From: Hypomesus transpacificus
Taxonomy: Eukaryota; Chordata; Actinopteri; Osmeriformes; Osmeridae
Reading direction: 5' to 3'
DNA length: 64,000 nt
NCBI RefSeq assembly: GCF_021917145.1
Contig: NC_061078.1
Location: forward strand, 953,466-1,017,465
Shown: positions 1 to 11,500 of the stretch, one piece after another
Position numbering within the stretch: the first letter of the stretch is position 1
Layout: each line of letters begins with the position of its first letter
Made by a program: the position numbers and the translations under genes
Notes under the pieces: generated by a model
The model's input: the letters and a program-made list of their open reading frames with translations, nothing else
Told to the model about the DNA's origin: nothing
Database searches by the model: none

Positions 1-2367
1 CGTCACAGATTAGACTGTAGCCTGTCTCATTCAGGGTTACCATCAAAATGATCAACTTCATCATTATCGGATATCAATATGGTTACTGGTCATTATTATT
101 ATTAGTAGAAGAAGTAGTCATTTGTAGCGGTACTAGTTGTAGAGGAAATAATAACTGTGATATAATCATACACAGCTCATGTTTAGTTGTTACTCCAGTA
201 GCAGCCCAGTAAACTGCACCACAGTGTTGTGTACCTGAGTAGTCCTGTACCTCAAACTTCAACACACCTGTACCTCAGACCTCAACACACCTGTACCTTA
301 GACCTCAACACACCTGTACCTCAGACCTCAACACACCTGTACCTCAGACCTCAACACACCTGTACCTCAGACCTCAACACACCTGTACCTCAGACCTCAA
401 CACACCTGTACCTCAGACCTCAACACACCTGTACCTCAGACCTCAACACACCTGTACTTCAGACCTCAACACACCTGTACCTCAGACCTCAACACACCTG
501 TACCTCAGACCTCAACACACCTGTACCTCAGACCTCAACACACCTGTACCTCAGACCTCTCACCTGTCACCTGAACCCTCTTATCACACATCAGACCAAA
601 TCACTACATGTCCAATCAAATCACGAATCACAAATCGAGTCACTGACTCGCCAGATCCAGCTCACCTGCAGTGGTGTGGGTCAGGACTCAGGACAGCGTT
701 AGTGTTGCGCCTGTGTGTCTCGTTGTGAAGAGCAAAATGACACCTGAGAGCTGGCTGCTCAGGGAGCAGGTGTGTCAGGTGTGGGCGTGGTTCAGCTGAA
801 GATGTTGGTTGGTTGTTGTAAAAGATCAAGGCGGTACAATTTCCACTGGAGTTGCCAGATTTTTTGTATGCGTGTATGTATATGTATGTGTGTGTGCATG
901 TATATGTATGTGTGTGTGTGTGTTTGTATATGTATGTGTGTGTGTGTAAGGGATCTGCCTGCCCTTTGAATACAATAACAATCTGATCCATGTTGAACTG
1001 GGTGACGCCTTTCAGCAGCAATTGTTTACGGTCATTTGAATCCCTACCGTCCTACACAGGACAGACCATAATAATGAGAACAATGAGCATGTATTTAACC
1101 CTTCACCTCCATACGGGCCAGGAGGAGGGGGAGGGGAGGAGGAGGAGAGGGTTGCACCATCCAAGCCTGCTGAGAAGGGGTGTTTGAATAAAGTGTGATG
1201 TATCGTTTACCATTCTGTACTGATATCTGCCTGACTATACACAATACCAGTACACTTCCATTCTAGCTGCACTGAGCTACAGTCCTTCACTGATCCAAAC
1301 CTGCCCAACTAGATCTGCCAGAAGGAGAGGGAGGGAGAGAGGGGGGGCGGGGAGAAGGAGGGGGAGAGAGAGAGGGAGGGGCAGAGTGCCCTCTGGTGTT
1401 TATCTTTGGCACAACATTTTAATAACAGCAGCAGACACAAAAATCAATCGGTGAGTTGCAATATTCATTCTATCATAGTATATACTATACTATCATTCTA
1501 TACTAACATACTATATACTATACCAACAGCCATACTACCATACCTTACATTACCAGGATGTCCTACTGCAGAACTATTTGTCAGTGTACAGGCTAGCATG
1601 CTTTCCTGGCTGTTCTCACCCACAGCAGGCCATCTGGTATACCAGGCAGACGCACTTGGGGCTGATATGATATTTAATATATATATATATATTTTTTTTT
1701 TTTTATAAACTTAAAATTGGCCAACGACCGGCCCATAACGCAGGGACAGCGGCCCATTGGTTCATTTTCCATACTGACACTGGGCTAGCCCAATCACATG
1801 TCTTAACAGGCAAGTGAACTGGACAGGCAAGTGAACTGGACACTCAGGTAAATCAATCAAAGCTGGTTTTAATCAGTAGAAATCTGTACAATATCTCACA
1901 TGTAAACAGCAGCAGTCCTGAAGAGTTACGGCATTCCTAAATGACATGATTAAGATCCTGGAAAAATAGATTTAATTTACCAACAACAAAAGAAATGACT
2001 TCATTGGGAAGAACATGATTATCCCTTTGATAGGAAAGTGGACTGTAGGATGTGTTCCAAACACAAGTCTCTCTCTCCTCCACTGCAGTCTCATTGGACA
2101 ACAGAGTGGCGGCTGTAGATGACATCACAAGGCGGATGACATCACAGTTCTGGTGGTCTCAGAGGTAGGCCTACTCTCTCCTGGGGCAGCCCCCTGGGCA
2201 GCTCTGAGCCCTTTGATTGGTGAGTTGGCACTGAGTGGACATTCAGAAGAGTTCTGCTACCGAGTTAGCGTTACCAGGGTTACCAGGCTTTAGACCACTA
2301 CTGGCTCTGCCTCTCTCCCTTCATCTCCCTCCCTCTAAATGTCTCTCTCCCCTTCCCCCCCCACTCC
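1..2367. other. Gene-free flank downstream of TXNDC11
   Basis: Apart from the 23-bp minisatellite, this stretch holds a TG/TATG microsatellite (about 868-948), a purine-rich GGGAGA tract (about 1321-1382), a short AT run (1676-1704) and the start of CT-rich sequence (from about 2300). I see no conserved exon on either strand. A last TXNDC11 exon could in principle lie here, but no homologous coiled-coil peptide is visible. Confidence 0.6.
243..560. repeat. 23-bp minisatellite (about 14 copies)
   Basis: Near-perfect tandem units of the type CTGTACCTCAGACCTCAACA plus CAC. The array is open in one frame, but the translation is only the repeat and I do not regard it as a gene. Confidence 0.95.
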
Positions 2368-2925
2368 CTATTCCCTCTCTCTCCCTCCTTCAACCTCCTC
2401 CTCCACCTCCACCTCTCTCCCTCCCCTCTCCCCCTCAATCTCCCCCTCCTCCTTTATCACTCTCTTTTCCCTTTCCCCCTCCTCCCCCTCCTCCTCCCCC
2501 TCCTCCCCCTCCTCCTCCCCCTCCTCCTTCCCCTCCTCCTCCTTCCCCTCCTCCTCCAGGGCGGCAGTGTGGAGCGCCAGTCTCCGGTTCTCGTGCCACA
2601 ACGCAGCCAGCTGATTGGCCAGACGCTGCCGGGCCCGATGCAGCTCCTGGATCTCGCTGCGGAGGGAGCCAGGAGCTCTGATTGGCTGGCGAGGGGAGGG
2701 GGGGGGGGCCGGTGTGCTTCAGGATGAAGCGGAGCAGGGAGGGGAGGGTGAGGGGCGTGTCCTCTGGGAACTTGACGCTCAGGTGTTTCCTAAGAGACGA
2801 CAGAGGGGGTGAGGCAACAGAAGATGTGCTTGTTTGGGTGTGGGTGTGTGTACTTGTGTGTGTGTGTGTGTATGTGTGTGTGTGTGTACCTGTGTGTGTG
2901 TGTGTGTGTGTGTGTATCTGTGTGT

Positions 2926-2973
<48 letters not shown>

Positions 2974-3542
2974 CTGTGTCTGGGCAGCAGCAGTACAGAG
3001 GGGATGTGATCCACCATGAACTCCCATGGCAGGTCATTCCTCGCCACATTCACCCTGGTGACATCACATCCTGTTACAATAGCAGGAGAATACACACACA
3101 CACACACCACATACATACACACACCACACACACACACACCACAAACACACACACACACACACCCGGGCGGCTACCTGGCGATGGTGACGGAGGTGTGTGT
3201 CTGCAGCAGGCGAGCCAGCTGGATGATGATGTGGTTGATGGAGGAGCAGAAGCCACACCACTGGGTGTAGTAGAACAGGAGCACATCCTGGAACACACAC
3301 ACACACCTTAATACACACACACACACCACTGGGTGTAGTAGAACAGGAGCACATCCTGGAACACACACACACACACCACTGGGTGTAGTAGAACAGGAGC
3401 ACATCCTGGAACACACACACACACCTTAATACACTCACACACACCTTTATACACACACACACACCTTAATACACACACACGTTTATGCACAAGCTCACCC
3501 AAGGTAACATCATCTCTCATACACTTACCCTCTCTCTCTTAC

Positions 3543-3603
<61 letters not shown>

Positions 3604-6186
3604 ACCTTGTGTGGGTCCATGATGGCTGGGAGGAAGGTGGTGGTGGTAAGCTCCATTATGAGGGGGCGGTCCTGGTTGGGGGGGGCATGATCTCCAGGGG
3701 TGGGGCTGACCCCGGCCCCTCCCTCACCCACCAGCTGTCTCTGGAGAGGGCTGTAGGGGGCGCTGTAGTTCCTGATGAAGTCCTCTGGACACAGACACAC
3801 ACAGTCAGACACGCATGACTCTTGCAGGCTCTGTGTGACCCCTGACTCACCCAGGCTCTGTGTGACCCCTGACCCCTGACTCACCCAGGCTCTGTGTGAC
3901 CCCTGACTCACCCAGGCTCTGTGTGACCCCTGACCCCTGACTCACCCAGGCTCTGTGTGACCCCTGACTCACCCAGGCTCTGTGTGACCCCTGACCCCTG
4001 ACTCACCCAGGCTCTGTGTGACCCCTGACTCACCCAGGCTCTGTGTGACCCCTGACTCACCCAGGCTCTGTGTGACCCCTGACCCCTGACTCACCCAGGC
4101 TCTGTGTGACCCCTGACCCCTGACTCACCCAGGCTCTGTGTGAGGGAGGTGGACCCTCCGTGGTCCAGGACGTAGTGAACTTCCTCCTTCAGGCTGACGA
4201 TGGTGGCAAATGGTGGCCCGCCCCTTGCGCCTAGCAACCCAGCCTCCGTCTCATGACCGCTGCCATTGACTAGCGCCCCAAGCCTCACAGCCAATGGCCA
4301 GTGAAGGGCGGAGTCCAGCACGTAAAAACGCAGCGTCTTATTGGTCCGACACAGCAGGCCTGTGATCCCTCCCCCTTCCTGAGAGGAGGGGCAGTCCTCT
4401 AGAAGGGCCGGGGGGACAGTCCCCTGCTTCAGGGTCACGCCGGGGTCAACACGGGGTCGTAACCCCCGGAAACAGGCACTGTACAGCCCAAAGTCACTGT
4501 AGCTGCTCAGCACATGACTACAAGCCTCCACCGTCACCACGACGAGGGACTTTGTTGCAGCAAATCTCAGAGTGCAGGGAGAGGAGCGAGCGTGGTTGGA
4601 GCGCTGTGATTGGACAAGGCACAGGTCACACACTCTGGGGGCGTGGCCGGGCCTGGGCAGGACCAATGAGTGGCAGCAGGAGTGGGGCTGCTGGGACAGA
4701 CCATGTCCCCATCTAGAGGGGCAGGAATGGTAGCGCATGGCAATGTCAGCTACCTGCCAATGGAGACAGAAGAAACATCTGCGCTCAGAAACCATCTGGT
4801 GTTGTTGTCATTATTGTTGTTGTTGTTGTTGTTGTGACTGACCTGCATCAGGAGGGGGTCAGGGTCGTGCCGCAGTGGGTTGTGGGGCAGGAAGAGCAGG
4901 AGGGCAGGGCCTTTGGTCAGCTCCTGCTCCAGGAGGCGGGACTTTGGGGCGGGAGGCTGCAGCCATCGGAGGACTGTCTCACGGTGCTGGAACACCCAGC
5001 TGCAGATGGCCTCTGACGAGAAGCCTCGCTCCCAGTGAGGAAAGATCTGGGGGGGAGGGGAGGGGGAGAGGAGAGGAGGGGAAGGAGAGGACAGGAGGAC
5101 ATGAAAGAGGGAGAGTAAGAGAGTAGGAGAGTAGGAGGAGAGGAAGGAGTGAGAGTAGGAGAGGAGAGGAGGAAAGAGGGAGAGTAGGAGAGAAAAGGAG
5201 GAGGGAGAGAGAAGAGTAGAGGAAGGACGGAGTGAGGAGAGGAAGGAGGGAGAGGAGGAGGAGTAGAGGGACAGAGTAAAGGAAGGGGGATGAAACCGAC
5301 AGATTAACTCAGGTTACCACGGGGACCCAGGGAGTCCTCGCAGGTGCACGCTGATGAAATCACTGACTAGGGAGGAGTTGAGGTGTCGGTGCAGGTAGAC
5401 GGTCTGGTCCTCGCTGACAGAGATGGCATCCGCAACCTGACGACTCGTCACCACGCCAAAACGCACGGCTCCTCGGAAGTCTAAGGAGGAGTGGAAGGAG
5501 GGACAGAACAAAGGAAGGAGAGATAGAGGAGGGATAGGTCACTAGGTCTATAGAAGTTGAGCCATTAGCAGATAACATGTAGCCGTTAGCTTACCCCTCT
5601 TGAGAGCCTGGAGAGCGGAGGAGAGGTAGACGAGGTATCCACGTGGCTGAGGAGATGAGCTGAACTGGAAGAAACCTACAACACCAGGCTAGGAGGGAGG
5701 GAGAGAGAGACAGAGACACAGAGAGAGAGAGAGCGACAGAGAGAGAGACAGACAGAGAGAGAGAGACAGAGAGAGACACAGAGAGACACAGAGAGAGAGA
5801 GAAAGAGAGAGGGGTCATTCAATGAAGGTACTTGATGGTATTGTGTGTGTGTGTGTGTGTGTGTGTGGGAGCTGGGCTGGGCTGTACCTGGTGGTGGGAC
5901 AGGAAGTGGAGCAGAGTGGCACGTGAGGGAAGGTAGGTGAGGGGGGTGATGACCCGCAGGATGAAGCTCTCTACGTATGAAGCCTTCAATGGACCTTTGT
6001 ACTCTATAGGACCGAACCTAATATACACACACACGTAGAACAGATGGATGACAGGATAGACAGACACACACACACACACCAACAAACACCCTACCTCCTG
6101 TAGAACAGATGGATGACAGGATAGACAGACACACACACACACCAACAAACACCCTACCTCCTGTAGAACAGATGAATGACAGGGTA

Positions 6187-6222
<36 letters not shown>

Positions 6223-7322
6223 ACCTCCTGTAGAACAGATGGATGACAGGGTAGACACACACACACCCTACCTCCTGTAGAACAGATGGATGACAGGGTA
6301 GTGATAAAAGGCCTTCTGCTTGCGACACTTGCCCTGGCTCCACCAGCAGTTGACCGCCAGGAACTGCACCTGCCTCGACAGACGCCAGGCTACCTCCTGC
6401 ACTTCCTGTCTGGCGGAGGTAGAGTGTGCGCACCAGGGAGCGTAGAAGAAGACAAGGGACACCTCTGCCAGGGCGCGGAGACGCTCCACCTGGTCCAGCT
6501 GGCCCAGGTACAGGTCAACCACGGGGGCCGCAGGGGAGAAAAACCTCTGGGGGGGCCGGGGGGGGGCCACCACCTCCCTTGCTCGGCTGGGGGGGGGGGG
6601 GGGGGGGGGAGAAAGGGAAGGAGTGAGAGAAAGGTTTGAGATAAAGAGAGGGGGGGAGGGATATGAAGAGAGAGAGAGGGGGAGGGATATGAGAGAGAGA
6701 GAGGGAGGGAGGGGGAGAGAACTGGGTGTTGACTAAACAAGACATCTCCATCTGCTTAGTGTGCTTAACAGACAAACTTGCCAGGCTACTTCACTCAACA
6801 CGACTGAGCAGGGCGTGCATGTCACACAAGGAGAGCACAGACGTACTGGGCAGAGAAAACACGCTCGCACACACGTTTAACACAATCTTTACCCGCGCAC
6901 GAGCCCCAACCGGCATGGAGAAAGAGGTAGAAAAAATGTAAAATTTACCACCCCGAAAAAAATCATCATTTGTGTAAAATGAGTCTCGAAGACTGACAGA
7001 TCGTTTTACAAACATCACCTACGCACCTCCAGTTAATAACCCCTAAATCAGACTGGAGATTATCCTTCTGTCAACTCACGTAAAGACACGTCAGTCCCCG
7101 TGTGTTTAGGTAGCTAAAGGAGGGGATGAAACGATGACACAGTATCAAGGAAATATGATATCGACTTGGTAGCGGCTGTAGTTGTTGACGGCGTTACCTG
7201 CAGGTGAACTTGATTGCTAGTATCAAAAGGATGCTCAGAACTATTGCCCCGCAAAACAGCTGGGGTCTCTGTGCCATCAGAACCAAGAGCTGCCGGAGAG
7301 ATTGGCGCAGCCGGCGCAGCAT
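2368..7322 (-). CDS. txndc11: Thioredoxin domain-containing protein 11 (11 exons)
   Basis: Single-pass ER membrane thioredoxin-like protein; the mammalian protein (EFP1) binds DUOX NADPH oxidases. Exons read 7322-7198, 6586-6272, 6017-5888, 5688-5595, 5480-5368, 5046-4843, 4753-4129, 3784-3606, 3287-3175, 3054-2974 and 2789-2368, all GT-AG and phase-compatible. The start ATG at 7322 has an in-frame TGA just upstream. A hydrophobic anchor ([15 protein letters not shown]) follows. Thioredoxin domain 1 has APWCAHS, so the CxxC is degenerate; domain 2 keeps WCGFC and [15 protein letters not shown]. The end is a coiled coil ([17 protein letters not shown]) running into poly-Glu and a TAG at 2368-2370. 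The summed exons have one base too many: a G11 run at 2698-2708 throws the coiled coil out of frame with LLRFILKH, either an assembly indel or a real frameshift. The C-terminal end is uncertain. Confidence 0.94.
2400..2560. repeat. CCTCCT-rich tract encoding poly-Glu on minus strand
   Basis: Low-complexity pyrimidine tract. On the minus strand it reads as EEEG/EEGEE-type sequence in the last TXNDC11 exon, in the same frame as the coiled coil. The real protein may end before or inside it. Confidence 0.7.
2835..2973. repeat. TG microsatellite abutting TXNDC11 exon 10 donor
   Basis: (TG)n interrupted by TACCTG. On the minus strand this reads CAGGTACACAC several times, so the exon 10 donor context (ACACAG|GTACAC, junction at 2974) recurs inside the intron. 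Confidence 0.85.
3287..3412 (-). repeat. Duplicated acceptor and first 30 nt of TXNDC11 exon 9
   Basis: The true acceptor (GTTCCAG|GATGTGCTCC) ends at 3288. Two further copies of the acceptor and the first 30 exonic bases lie upstream in the intron, exon-like parts at 3326-3355 and 3376-3405, separated by CA repeats. Confidence 0.9.
3537..3602. repeat. (CT)n microsatellite in TXNDC11 intron 8
   Basis: Pure CT dinucleotide run ending two bases inside the exon 8 donor region (exon ends at 3606). Confidence 0.95.
3825..4129 (-). repeat. Tandem copies of TXNDC11 exon 7 donor junction
   Basis: The unit (about 26-33 bp) on the minus strand contains CACAGAGCCTGGGTGAGTCA, the last bases of exon 7 plus its 5' splice site. 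I count the true junction and about ten copies. Units differ by an optional extra CCCCTGA (plus-strand) block. Confidence 0.93.
6034..6300 (-). repeat. Tandem copies of TXNDC11 exon 2 donor junction
   Basis: On the minus strand the end of exon 2 (encoding VIHLFYRR) with donor GAG|GTAGGG is repeated. The true junction is at 6272. Three more copies with intact donor, and one without, lie downstream in the intron, separated by CA repeats. Confidence 0.92.
6587..6609 (-). promoter_or_regulatory. 21-nt pure C polypyrimidine tract at TXNDC11 exon 2 acceptor
   Basis: On the minus strand intron 1 ends in 21 consecutive C residues followed by AG (exon starts at 6586). Ordinary tracts mix T and C; an all-C tract is unusual and is also prone to sequencing error. 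Confidence 0.8.
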
Positions 7323-8380
7323 CACAGATCAGCGGCGAAGCCTCCCATATATAGAGCCCAAGAAGAGCGGAAGTCCTCCATTTTGCCCAGCGGGGAGGGG
7401 AAGAGGAATACCGGAGCGTTGTGATAGATTTATTCTCGCGTGGACATTGGTCCGGTTTGAGCTGTGACCATTTAGCGATTAACCTTTCTTCCCCACGTAA
7501 GCTTAAAGTGAGCAGCTTCCGCAATGGGCTGGTCTGCGTCGAGCGTTGTAATTGGTCTGCGTGAAAATCATGGACCGTACGAGAGAACGTACGCGGAAGA
7601 CACTTTAAGTGCAGTTCTTTTCTTCTTCAAAATAAAAGTAAATAAGCAATACACCCTTGTGCGAATGAGAACATAGTTTTAAATGTTTTACAATTGGTTG
7701 ATAAAGCCCCAACAAGTCACACGAGAAGATGTTGAGCTAATACTTACTTCTGCGGATAAGTAACAAGAGGAATGTTTTTTTCTGTTCATGAAGATGTAAT
7801 TTTAAGGCAATTTCTTGGATGCAGAACACAACACAATCATCCTCTGAACCAGGTATAAGAACACATTTTCATTTGTTTGATTAAATGATCACTGGATGAT
7901 TTCTTTGATTTTTTTTCAACCAATTTTTATCCCCACAAATGTCAATGTCTTCAGAACCAGAATTCTATTTATTGTCTATAAATACACATTAACATGAATC
8001 CAACATATTGTAGCGAATAGATAAGGAAGCAGAAGACGTTATCTTTCAGTTAGCAATGCACACATTCAGCTAAATAACAGGAGCTCTCTCAAGCTGGGCA
8101 CCGGTTCACTCACAGCACCTTTCATGCAAATACGACAGCACAGGCACTAGCCAATCAGATCGCGTTTATGCTCACGTCTAAAGAGCGCGAAGCTCAAAAA
8201 TAAAAGATGGCGGACCAAACTCTGTATAGTATGTCTATAGTCTGTCCCCAAACAGCATGGACGCACCAGAAGACCAGTCACCTTAGCTCTGATGGTCTAC
8301 ATGATAGTATGTCTGTAGACTGTCCCCAAACAGCATGGACACACCAGAGGAGCAAGGACCAGTCACCAACACAGCAGCTC
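7323..8380. other. Intergenic region between TXNDC11 and zinc-finger unit 1
   Basis: Contains the TXNDC11 5' flank (probable promoter, minus) just above 7322 and AT-rich sequence with no exon I can recognise. Two copies of a roughly 75-bp repeat (about 8225-8370, CCCCAAACAGCATGGAC core) recur in the 3' flanks of units 2 and 3, so they probably belong to the zinc-finger transcript 3' end. Confidence 0.5.
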
Positions 8381-8392
8381 AACTTCAAACAC

Positions 8393-8398
8393 TTTATT
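8393..8398 (-). terminator. Poly(A) signal AATAAA of zinc-finger unit 1
   Basis: TTTATT on plus equals AATAAA on minus, 159 bp after the stop codon. The same motif in the same context occurs at 19499-19504 and 26716-26721 for units 2 and 3. Confidence 0.7.
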
Positions 8399-8556
8399 AA
8401 AAATATTGCTGGTAAAAATATTACATTTCATAAAATTGCCTCCACCCCAACAATAGCTTCATATTTGGCATATCTGAACACAAATACAATTTACATTTCT
8501 GCAACTCTATTTGTTGACACATTTAGTCATTAAAACTGATATAGAAACAACACTCA

Positions 8557-11500
8557 TCACTGATGGGATTTCTGTCCATGATGTTTCTTCATATGTGTTG
8601 ACAAAGATGTCTCCACATTGAAGCATTTTTTACATTCCTGACACTGATATTCTTTTCTACCAGCATGGATCCTTTCGTGATCAAGGAAACTGCGCTTATA
8701 TGTGAAACATTTTTTGCATATTTTACACTCATATGGTCCCTCATCTGTGTGAGTCCTCATGTGAGCGTCCACACTATTTTTTTGAGAAAAGCATTTCTTG
8801 CACTTTTGACACTGAAATGGTTTCTCTCCTGTGTGAGTCCTCATATGACTGTCCAGAACATTTTTTTTTGCAAAGCATCGCTTGCACTTTTGACACTGAT
8901 ATGGTTTCTCTCCTGTATGAGTCCTCATATGACCGTCCAGATTATTTCTTTGAGCAAAGCATTTCTGACACATTTGACACTGATATGGCTTTTCTCCTGT
9001 GTGAGTCCTCATATGACTGTCCAGAACATTTTTTTGAGCAAAGCATCGCTTGCACTTTTGACACTGATATGGTTTATCTCCTGTGTGAGTCCTCATATGT
9101 CTAACTAGATGCTCGATTGCCAGAAAACCCTGGTCACATACTTGGCATATAAAAGGCCTCTCTCCTGAGTGTGTCCGCATGTGTCTGACCAGATGGTCCT
9201 TGCGACTAAAGTTCTTTTTACATTCTTGACAACGATGTGGACACTCGCTTGTGTGGATCTTCATATGGAGAAGGAGATTGTATTCATGGCTAAAGGTCTT
9301 TCCGCATTCCTGACACTCATATGGTTTCTCACCTGTGTGTGTCTTATGTTCAGTGTGAGATCTCAGGTGGAGTTTCAGGTTATATTGATCATAAAAGGTC
9401 TTACTACATTCCTGACACTTATATGGTTTCTCCCCTGTGTGTATCATCATATGGCGAAGGAGACTGCCTTCATAGCTAAACTTCTTTCCGCATTCTTGAC
9501 ACTGAAAAGGTTTCTCACCTGTGTGTGTCCTCATATGGATAAACAGACCATCTTTACGGGTATACGTCTTACTGCATTCCTGACACTGAAAAGGTTTCTC
9601 TCCTGAGTGTGTACTCATGTGTTTAAGAAGAGCACTTTTGTCAGGAAATAGTCTCTTACATTGTTGACACTGATTAGGTTTATCTGTGTGACTTCCCTGT
9701 GGTCTATTGTCCCCTGAAAGAGCCTCATTGTTTTGTGTTCTGTTCTGTAAAAGCATCACTCCTCCATGTTCTTCCTCCAAACTCTGAGCTGCAGGACAGT
9801 CTGGTGCTACAACAGAGACAGGCTGAGAGTCACTGCCTGGTTCTGGTGCTGCATAGTCTTGTACATGAGGCTCTGCTTTGATTTGCTCCTCAGTTGTGTT
9901 GGTGGGTAGAGAGTCTCCTTCTCTTTTGTCCACTTTAACAGTCTGGTCCAGATGTGAACATTCAGAGGAGCCCTCCTGATCAGAGTCATGTTTCACACTG
10001 AGAGAAGTGAATATGGAGTCTGTAGTTTCAGACTGCAGTCCTTGGAGGTGATCTTCCTCCTGACTGGTCCACAGCTCCTCTTCCTCTTTAATCTGTGGGG
10101 GCTCCGGGAGAGAGAGCTGCTGCACATCTGGAGAACAGGAGAGAGAACAGATAGATGTAGCCTGCTTCATTATTCTGCAACCTATCATGTTTCACAGTTA
10201 ACTACAAACTAGGGCTGAACGATTAATTGCATTTGCGGTAATATCTCGATGTGACAAAACGAAATGTTGTAATCGCAAAGGCTGCGAATTTACTTTGGTC
10301 ACGAGACACGTGAGAGTAAGGCAGTTTGCAGACGAAGGATCAACTTTGCAAGTTACACTTGACCTTGACCTGTACGATGGCCTTAGGTTCAACAGAACCA
10401 GACACTTCGCCAATTTTACCTTTAAAAAAGATGCTGCGCAGTGTCAAGTATTGTGCAAAACCTGCCTGGCTAACGTTGCTACCTCACAGGGCAACACCAC
10501 CAACCACACCAGTGTGTCAAATAAGCCAAATAACACCCGACAGGATCTAAATGTTTCAAAGCCTAACTCCATATTCATGTACGAAATGACTCAAGCAGTA
10601 ACAACGTTCATCAGGAAAGATATGATGCCCCTCTGTGATACACATACAGTAGGATCACTATGGCTGTCAGTGCCATACTGTTTCTGTTAGGCTACTGACT
10701 GGATCAGAAATGTTCAGACAGTGTTTCTTTTCCTTTTAAGATGTAACCTTTAGATGCGTGAGTTCTAAATGTTTCCGACGGTCCCCACAGCGCAAGTTTT
10801 TCCCCTAAACGGTAGCTAGGTAGTTAGCATAGCGCTCTAGTTAAGAAAGTGCAATGTACCTGTTATTAGCCTTTGTTTAGCTTTGTCTGTATTTACCAGG
10901 TTTAGTCAGGGAACAGTCTGTATTTACAGGGTTAGTCAGGGAACAGTCTGTATTTACAGGGTTAGTCAGGGAACAGTCTGTATTTACAGGGTTAAGTCTC
11001 TCCTGCAGCCTTACACCCCCACCCGCCACCTACGGTCTTCTTCAGACAACCGCCTGGTGGTCCCACGGCTTAAGACCGCCCAGTCCCAACACAAGCTCTT
11101 CTCCTGTCTGGCCCCCCAATGGTGGAACCAGCTCCCCACCTCCATCAGGGACACTGACTGTCTCCCCACCTTCAAGAAAAGGCTCAAGACGCACGTTCCG
11201 GGAGTACAACGACACTTAGGAATGGTTTGCTGAACCCAATGCTAGTTTCCTCAAGGATCACAATGACTCTTGCTTAGAGACTTGTTGCTCTTGTTGGTTA
11301 GTGGTTATCTTGTTTTTATTATCAGTGACCTATGCACTTTGTCAAGCTCTCTCTTGGAAGTCGCTTTGGATAAAAGCGTCTGTTAAATGAATAAATGTAA
11401 TGTAATGTAGTCAGGGAACAGTCTGTATTTACAGGGTTAGTCAGGGAACAGTCTGTATTTACAGGGTTAGTGAGGTAGCAGTCTTATTTTATTTATTTTT

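Noticed and set aside
1937-2128. Minus-strand ORF as the missing last exon of TXNDC11
   Set aside because: No coiled-coil character and no convincing acceptor; the coil frame has its own stop at 2368-2370.
10883-11233. 116-codon plus-strand ORF as a host gene
   Set aside because: It is a minisatellite joined to the C-terminal tail of an L2-like reverse transcriptase.
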